Origin: Roseburia hominis
GTDB taxonomy: Bacteria > Bacillota > Clostridia > Lachnospirales > Lachnospiraceae
Direction: 5' to 3'
DNA length: 64,000 nucleotides
NCBI GenBank assembly: GCA_040702975.1
Contig: CP159990.1
Span: 4,092,001 to 4,156,000 of the forward strand
Shown: positions 58,811 to 64,000 of the stretch, piece after piece
Numbering within the stretch: the first letter of the stretch is position 1
Layout of the letters: each line of letters opens with the position of its first letter
Made by a program: the position numbers and the translations under genes
The notes under the pieces: generated by a model
Seen by the model: only the letters and a program-made list of their open reading frames with translations
Database searches by the model: none
What the model was told of the DNA's origin: nothing

Positions 58811-61800
58811 CTAAAACACCAGCTCCTGCTGCTCCATCACTTCAATCTGTGACACCACCATCACCTCCGGATCGTTCCCCCGCAGATGGTCTGCCTTCAA
58901 ATACTGCATTCCACTTCGCAGGCTCGCCGCGATCAGGTTCAGCACATAAATATTATCGAACCGGTTATAAATCGACTCTCCGCCAAGACCTGTCAGGCAA
59001 ATAAGCTGGGTATTCGTCTTTTTCGCCATATCCATCAAGGGCTTTAACAGATGCGCCGCATTCGTCTGCGCAAACGGGTTGTCCATGAGCAGCACCTTTC
59101 CTTCATTCCGGTCCGCAAATATATCCGTATCATCTTTCCGCATATAATAAAGCAGACTTGACAAAATCACGAATGCTGACAAAAAGCCTTCTCCGCCGGA
59201 GTTTCGCGCGACCTCCGCCCAGGTGATCGGATACTCTCTCATTTCCTCCACTTTATATAAACGAATCTGCACATTTCCGATCCCAATCACTGTATCATAC
59301 AGATTTCTCGTCGTAATTCTGGTTCCAAAATATTCCTGTGCATTTTCATTTCGCTCAAAGATACCGATTCCTTTCTGCGTCACCTCGTCGATCATATCCT
59401 GCAGGCGAATACGATAAAGATTCTCATTCTCCTCCCAATCGGGGAGCTGAATCTTCAACATTTTTACTGGTTTCTCCCGAATCGTAATGGTCGAATTATG
59501 ATCGATCTTACCAAGATTCAGGTGTACCTCCCGGATATATTCCTCCATCAACTCTACAATCTTGTTCTTCTCCTTTTCCACCAGAGAAATATCCACCTCC
59601 AGCTTCTCCATCAAGCTGTCGTAGGACTGAATGGTCGTGCCAAGCTGGCGCAGCACCTGATCCGCATCGTCGGTTAATTCTATCATAGCTTCCAACGGCT
59701 TTTTATAGAACTCCTCCTGAAATGCTTCCATTCGCACGATTTGATTCAGAACCTGTACAAGCCTTTCCTTCGCCTGCCGAGTGTCCCGCACGTTCTGATT
59801 ATAGTCCCGAATCAGAATCCCTTTAAAATTCCGAAGCTCCCGGCTGCTCATTCCTGTGAAATCTTCTTCCCATTCCATTTCACCTTGCGCCACAAATTCA
59901 CTGTATTCCGCCAATGCAGTCAGATTTTCATCATAGCTTTGCAGGCGCGCCCGGAAAATGTCCGCCTCTTTTAGCGTCTCCTTTTCCCGGAACTTAAGCT
60001 GATTCTTTCTCGCGTCAAAATCCTGCCCCTGGATTTTAGCCTTTTCAATCGGTTTCTCCTGACCGCATTCACTTAACATCTGCTTCGTCCGGTCCTTGAT
60101 CTGCTGACTGATGACCGCTATCTGCTTATCCTCTTCTCCCCAGAGCATTCTGCGGTTCTCTACCTTTTTCCGGCAGTCCTCAAGAAGAATCTCCTGATGC
60201 GCCTCTTCCTTCCTGCTATAGGAAATGTCCTTCCACTCCCCGGTCTGAAGGCCGTATTTTACCCGCAAATGCTCCAGCTCATCAAGCTCGTCCTCATACC
60301 GTTTCCGCGCACGCGTCTCCTGGGCCTCCAGTTCCTGAAGCTCTATCGACAGGTTCCCCGTGATTGCCAGAAAACGGCTCTCCATTTTCTCCGCCTCAGT
60401 TTCCACTTCCCCCTGAAAGTGCTCCACTTCCTCCGTCAGCTCATACTTTTCATACTTACCTAATTTCTCCTGAAAGCCCTGTCCGAAGCGCACGAGCAAA
60501 TCCAGTTCCGTCTCCAGAGTCTTCAGATCCTCCCGGAGTTTTGCAAGTTGTTCTTTTACCAGCTTCTGCTGCCGGGTAAACCTCTGAACCTGTTTTTGAC
60601 ACCGCGCGAGCTCCACACGATTCTCACCATATATCCTGTACGCCTCCGCAAGCTGCTCAAAATCCCCGTTTCTTCTCTCTTTCTCCTCAATGCTTTTGTC
60701 CGCCTTTCGAATCTCTTCCTCCAGACGCTCCAATTCCGTTTTCAAGCCTGATGCCGCTTCCGACACTTCCTTAAGCGCCCGCTCTCCCTCTTCAATCTGC
60801 GCTCCTATATCCTTAAGTGCGCTTAAATTTCCCTCATAGAGTTCACGGCTTACCTCCTGATTTTTAATCACTCCCTGCCTGTCAAAATAATCCTCGTATT
60901 CTCTCTGGCGTAACGCAATAGCCTCCTTCTTCTGATGAATCTGTTTTTCCTTCTCCCTCACCAGAATGTGCAGCTTCTCCTCATTCAGCAGGTTCTCATT
61001 AAACAGCACATAAAAGCTGACTCCTGCAAGAGAAATTACATTTCCGCCGCTTTTCTCCTTCTTCCCTGCAAGCTCCTCCCGCACAATAATCGGGACCGGA
61101 AAGGAAGTATAAATATCCCCCGCATTCTTTCTCAGCTTTTCCAGCTCCTGTCCTGATAAAATCAGAGCATACGGAAGAAACGGGTGCTGCTTCACCAGTT
61201 CCCGGTTTTTCTCCTCGGCGTAACCATTTTTCTGAAGCCACTCCATTCCATAGACCACATGGATCCCCAGGCCTTTAAGCTCCTTCTCCAAATCCTCCGG
61301 AAGGTCCAGCGTCTTTCCCTGCGTGAGCTGCCGGAACTCTTTTTGAAGGACATCTTCCTCTTTTTCCAGATTTCTCCTCACTCCTGCAAGCTCGGCAAGC
61401 TTTCTCTCGGAAGTCTGCAAAATCTTTTCTGTATCAAAAATATTCTTTTCGTCCAAATCTAAATATTTCAGAATAACCCGGCGCTTCTTTAGCTCCTCCT
61501 CATATTTGCCCTGCACCGCTTCCTTCTGTTCCTGCTCCATTCTCTTCCGGACCAAAAGTGTACGTGTATCTTCCGCCTGCCGCTCCAGACGCCTTACTTC
61601 CTCCTGGGCGCGCTCTCTTGCCTGCTTCGCTCTGACGCGTCGGCGCGTATCTTCCTCCAACTCACGCGCATAGCTCTCCCGAAGGATCTCTATGGTCCCC
61701 GGCTCATACTCTCCCAGAATATTTCTTGTCAAAGACGCATCATAACGGGCATTGTACTGTTCTTCGGTATTTCCGTACGCCTCCACTTTACTTTTCAGAG

Positions 61801-63226
61801 CGCCTACCTGTGCGATTCCCTCTCTGATCTGCTCCTCCAAAACCGCGGATTTTTCCTCCGCTTCCTCCATACTCGTCCGATTCTCCTGAAGTTTCCCCTG
61901 ATTTTCCTCTTTTTGCTTTACATTCTCCTGAAGCCGCCTTTCATAATGGCGCCGCAGAGCGTAACCCAGAAAGTTTCTCTCCGGCTCCAGCTCTTCGTCC
62001 TTTTTATGCGAGAGCGCCAGCTTCTGTCGGACCACCTCCAGCTCCCGCTTTTCCTCTTCCATTTGCCCCTGCCCCTTCGCACAGACAAGCAAGTGCAGCT
62101 TCTTCTCGATTTTCTCCGCTTCCCTCTGCAGATTATCCCGTTCCATCTCAATCATGTCCCGGTTGCTGGTATGGAAACGCATATCGTCCTCCAACGCATA
62201 GATCTCGCTGGAAAGCTTTTCATACTCCACCCTGGCAATGTCCCGGCGGATTTCCTCTATCCTCTCCAGCACATCGTCCTGCTGCCCCTTAGCTTCCTTA
62301 CGCAGTTCTTCCAGCTTCACGATGAAATGCGCCACCAGGTTCTCCTGGTCTCTCTCCTTCCCGGCAGCTTCCCGATAAGCCTCTGCTCTCTCCTGAATCC
62401 GCATTGCTTCCTCTTTAAATGCCCGAATCGTATCGCGCCGCTTAATTTTAGAGCGGTTATCCTTATACTGCCCCACATACTTTTCCAAAATAGTCTGGAA
62501 CTCCTTCATTCGGTTTCGTTCCTTATTCAGCTTACTCTCCACCGCATCTAAAAACCATTTTTCCACCAGCCCCTTCTCATCTTTACAGTCCGCAAAAAGG
62601 TCCGACAGTCCGGACTCCTTTAAGTTCACCTTCTTGATGATCGACTCCCACTCTTTGTAATTGATCTGATACTCCATCAACTTGTCAAAATACTGCCGGG
62701 ACTGGGCAGAATTATTCATGTCATAATAGAAAAACTTAAGCGCCCGGTCCTTTTTATACATTTCAAACATCTGCCTGCACGCCGAGAAATTTTTCAGGAT
62801 CATCTCCTTTTTCCCTTTCTCCACCACCGGCAGATGATGAATGTCCTGAAGGCAGGCTCCCCGGTATTCGCAGACAAAATTGACCATATCCAGGTTCTCC
62901 GCATTTCCTTCTCCCGCGTCCTGACCTCTTCTCACCATCATTCCCGTAAGCACATAGCCGGCCCCCTGGTCAAGCACCCACTCCACCAGAATAAACGATG
63001 GTTTATTCGTTGTAAAATAACTCTCGAACGGACGGTCCTTCACGTCACGGTATCTTTTATGCACGAACGGCGCCATCATCATCTGCACCAGCACCGTTTT
63101 CCCGCCTCCGTTTCTCAGCGAAAGCAGCGTGCTTTCCCCATTGAAGTGAAAACACTCGTCGCTGATCCGGATTGCATTATTGTTATAATTAAGGTTAATC
63201 AGCCTCACCGCATTTATTTTACTCAT
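58811..63226 (-). CDS. jetC: Wadjet JetC-like SMC/MukB-type ATPase
   Basis: 1,471 residues. N-terminal head starts MSKINAVRLINLNYNNNAIR with P-loop LSLRNGGGKTVLVQ (about 36-49). Two very long coiled-coil arms flank a hinge region around residues 640-780. The C-terminal head has the ABC signature ARNSGGEGFLSAFVI and Walker B GKVLLMDNPFAQTNAAHLL. It is the motor of Wadjet, which extrudes and cleaves plasmid DNA. It overlaps jetB by 8 bp. Frames are intact. It is the last gene of the operon, and a terminator follows at once, so jetD is not in its usual place after jetC. Confidence 0.9.
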   Translation of the reverse strand: MSKINAVRLINLNYNNNAIRISDECFHFNGESTLLSLRNGGGKTVLVQMMMAPFVHKRYRDVKDRPFESYFTTNKPSFILVEWVLDQGAGYVLTGMMVRRGQDAGEGNAENLDMVNFVCEYRGACLQDIHHLPVVEKGKKEMILKNFSACRQMFEMYKKDRALKFFYYDMNNSAQSRQYFDKLMEYQINYKEWESIIKKVNLKESGLSDLFADCKDEKGLVEKWFLDAVESKLNKERNRMKEFQTILEKYVGQYKDNRSKIKRRDTIRAFKEEAMRIQERAEAYREAAGKERDQENLVAHFIVKLEELRKEAKGQQDDVLERIEEIRRDIARVEYEKLSSEIYALEDDMRFHTSNRDMIEMERDNLQREAEKIEKKLHLLVCAKGQGQMEEEKRELEVVRQKLALSHKKDEELEPERNFLGYALRRHYERRLQENVKQKEENQGKLQENRTSMEEAEEKSAVLEEQIREGIAQVGALKSKVEAYGNTEEQYNARYDASLTRNILGEYEPGTIEILRESYARELEEDTRRRVRAKQARERAQEEVRRLERQAEDTRTLLVRKRMEQEQKEAVQGKYEEELKKRRVILKYLDLDEKNIFDTEKILQTSERKLAELAGVRRNLEKEEDVLQKEFRQLTQGKTLDLPEDLEKELKGLGIHVVYGMEWLQKNGYAEEKNRELVKQHPFLPYALILSGQELEKLRKNAGDIYTSFPVPIIVREELAGKKEKSGGNVISLAGVSFYVLFNENLLNEEKLHILVREKEKQIHQKKEAIALRQREYEDYFDRQGVIKNQEVSRELYEGNLSALKDIGAQIEEGERALKEVSEAASGLKTELERLEEEIRKADKSIEEKERRNGDFEQLAEAYRIYGENRVELARCQKQVQRFTRQQKLVKEQLAKLREDLKTLETELDLLVRFGQGFQEKLGKYEKYELTEEVEHFQGEVETEAEKMESRFLAITGNLSIELQELEAQETRARKRYEDELDELEHLRVKYGLQTGEWKDISYSRKEEAHQEILLEDCRKKVENRRMLWGEEDKQIAVISQQIKDRTKQMLSECGQEKPIEKAKIQGQDFDARKNQLKFREKETLKEADIFRARLQSYDENLTALAEYSEFVAQGEMEWEEDFTGMSSRELRNFKGILIRDYNQNVRDTRQAKERLVQVLNQIVRMEAFQEEFYKKPLEAMIELTDDADQVLRQLGTTIQSYDSLMEKLEVDISLVEKEKNKIVELMEEYIREVHLNLGKIDHNSTITIREKPVKMLKIQLPDWEENENLYRIRLQDMIDEVTQKGIGIFERNENAQEYFGTRITTRNLYDTVIGIGNVQIRLYKVEEMREYPITWAEVARNSGGEGFLSAFVILSSLLYYMRKDDTDIFADRNEGKVLLMDNPFAQTNAAHLLKPLMDMAKKTNTQLICLTGLGGESIYNRFDNIYVLNLIAASLRSGMQYLKADHLRGNDPEVMVVSQIEVMEQQELVF

Positions 63227-63929
63227 CTTCCTTCACCCCCAGTACCCGCAGGACTCTCCGGTAATTATTCTGATTCAGCAGATTCCAGTCCATAAAATTA
63301 TCCAGCTTCTTTGTTGTCTTGATCATCTCGTCTGGCTCCACATATTCAATCAGTCCCTGCTTTTGCAGGAAAATCAATATATAATGAAGGAAGCCCTCCT
63401 TCGTAGTCCGGGCACGCGACCCCTTTTCATCTGAGCGGAGCGCCTCATAGGCCTCCAGCATATCAGAAAATGCGATTCCGTTCTGCTCTTCTTCCTGCGC
63501 ATTCCCTGCCCCTTCTTTCAACCGCTGGGAAATACAGTTCTGCAGCTCTCCGACCCGGATATATTCCCGCGCCTTACTGCTGCTCCCCTGCCCGTCATAG
63601 AATTCCACAAGAAGCGTCAAAATCACGAACTGCGACAAATAGTAATCTTTATCGGTCGCATTCGATTTGCAAAGCGCCGCTTTGAGCTGTGCCTTGGAAA
63701 ATCCCAGGAAATTATTTGCTTCCCTGGGTATCAGATAAATGACATTTCCATACCTCTCCACGATACTATCCGCAATCTCCCCCTGAGACTTTACCAGATT
63801 CTGTACCTCTTCCTGCTCCGTATACGCCTTATACAGAATCAGTTCCTCTTCCTCCCGAAGCTCATGATGCTCCAGCAGATAGTAAAAGATCTCCTGACTG
63901 ATCCTGATTTCTTCCAATTCATACGCCAT
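63219..63929 (-). CDS. jetB: Wadjet JetB-like (DUF6063/MukE-like) protein
   Basis: 236 residues, winged-helix-like kleisin partner: MAYELEEIRISQEIFYYLLEH, FLGFSKAQLKAALCKSNATD, FVILTLLVEFYDGQ and LHYILIFLQKQGLIEYVEPDEMIKTTKKLDNFMDWNLLNQNNYRRV. The last stretch is characteristic of MukE/JetB-like proteins that bridge SMC heads. The ATG follows GGGAGGAG. The 8-bp overlap with jetC couples synthesis. I recall the DUF6063 label for this family; the role is from its neighbours. Confidence 0.85.
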   Translation of the reverse strand: MAYELEEIRISQEIFYYLLEHHELREEEELILYKAYTEQEEVQNLVKSQGEIADSIVERYGNVIYLIPREANNFLGFSKAQLKAALCKSNATDKDYYLSQFVILTLLVEFYDGQGSSSKAREYIRVGELQNCISQRLKEGAGNAQEEEQNGIAFSDMLEAYEALRSDEKGSRARTTKEGFLHYILIFLQKQGLIEYVEPDEMIKTTKKLDNFMDWNLLNQNNYRRVLRVLGVKEDE

Positions 63930-63935
63930 ATCCGC

Positions 63936-64000
63936 CTACTCCTCCCTGATCACCCGAATCAGGACATTCGAACACCGAATGCTCTTTCTCCTGCCATTTT
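63936..64000 (-). CDS. C-terminal end of the upstream Wadjet gene (probably jetA), cut by window edge
   Basis: Reading the minus strand, the frame NGRRKSIRCSNVLIRVIREE ends with TAG at 63936-63938, seven bases before the jetB start, with the jetB ribosome binding site inside it. The order jetA-jetB-jetC makes JetA the likely identity, but only 21 codons are visible. Confidence 0.5.
   Translation of the reverse strand, partial: NGRRKSIRCSNVLIRVIREE

Noticed and set aside
1..64000. CRISPR array, tRNA or rRNA genes, integrase and attachment sites
   Set aside because: No regularly spaced repeats, cloverleaf-like sequences or tyrosine/serine integrase genes were seen in the window, so the mobile-element ends cannot be defined from these.

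Overview
The window looks like a Clostridia (Lachnospiraceae-type) chromosome segment carrying a large mosaic of mobile DNA beside ordinary host genes. The grounds are strong GGAGG ribosome binding sites, a TPP-riboswitch thiamine operon of clostridial type (thiS-thiF-thiG-thiH-thiE), Firmicutes siphophage gene families (DUF1492, DUF2800, DUF2815, PolA, VapE) and clostridial-type ParA/ParB/SymE genes. No rRNA, tRNA or CRISPR array was seen.

Layout. (1) 1-17,766, minus strand: a contiguous prophage block cut by the left edge. Read in transcription order it has a sigma-like regulator, replication and recombination genes (DUF2815, DUF2800, PolA, KilAC antirepressor, VapE/primase, VRR-NUC, SNF2 helicase), a DUF1492 late regulator, then HNH, terminases, two ParB-like proteins, a C5 methylase, portal and the start of the head protease. 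(2) 18.2-25.7 kb: an AT-richer defence cassette (NACHT NTPase, mini-HTH, NgoFVII-like PLD nuclease, Z1 NTPase, Vsr, converging on Dcm plus an Xre regulator). (3) 25.7-28.1 kb, minus: a partition module (a small conserved protein, ParB, ParA, SymE-like). (4) 28.4-36.4 kb: a junkyard of broken defence genes (DUF3427-type helicase fragment, DUF1016/YhcG nuclease fragment) and insertion sequences: an IS110-family element, and an IS256-family transposase split by a 3,558-bp transposon with an exact 8-bp target duplication. (5) 36.4-53.3 kb, minus, AT-rich: a DNA phosphorothioation island. It holds an SspD/DndC-like sulfurtransferase, an SspB-like DUF4007 protein, an SspC-like NTPase and an SspA-like cysteine desulfurase, followed by a PLD-helicase, a 54-aa protein, a DndD-like SMC ATPase, a 178-aa unknown, a full RpoD-like sigma factor and, from its own promoter, a DndB-like DGQHR protein. 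(6) 53.5-54.56 kb: a candidate structured RNA and a truncated IS30 transposase that ends about 20 bp from the thiamine promoter. (7) 54.58-58.8 kb, plus: the thiamine operon. (8) 58.8-64 kb, minus: Wadjet-type jetC and jetB and the tail of an upstream gene (probably jetA).

How it fits together. At least three independent anti-invader systems (a Dcm/Vsr/Z1/PLD/NACHT restriction cassette, an Ssp-type phosphorothioation system and Wadjet) lie within 46 kb, with remnants of two more. Each of the first two has its own small Xre/HTH regulator. The phosphorothioation island is the most unusual part: modification genes, DndD- and DndB-like proteins, a PLD-helicase and a dedicated sigma-70-type factor share one strand with almost no gaps.
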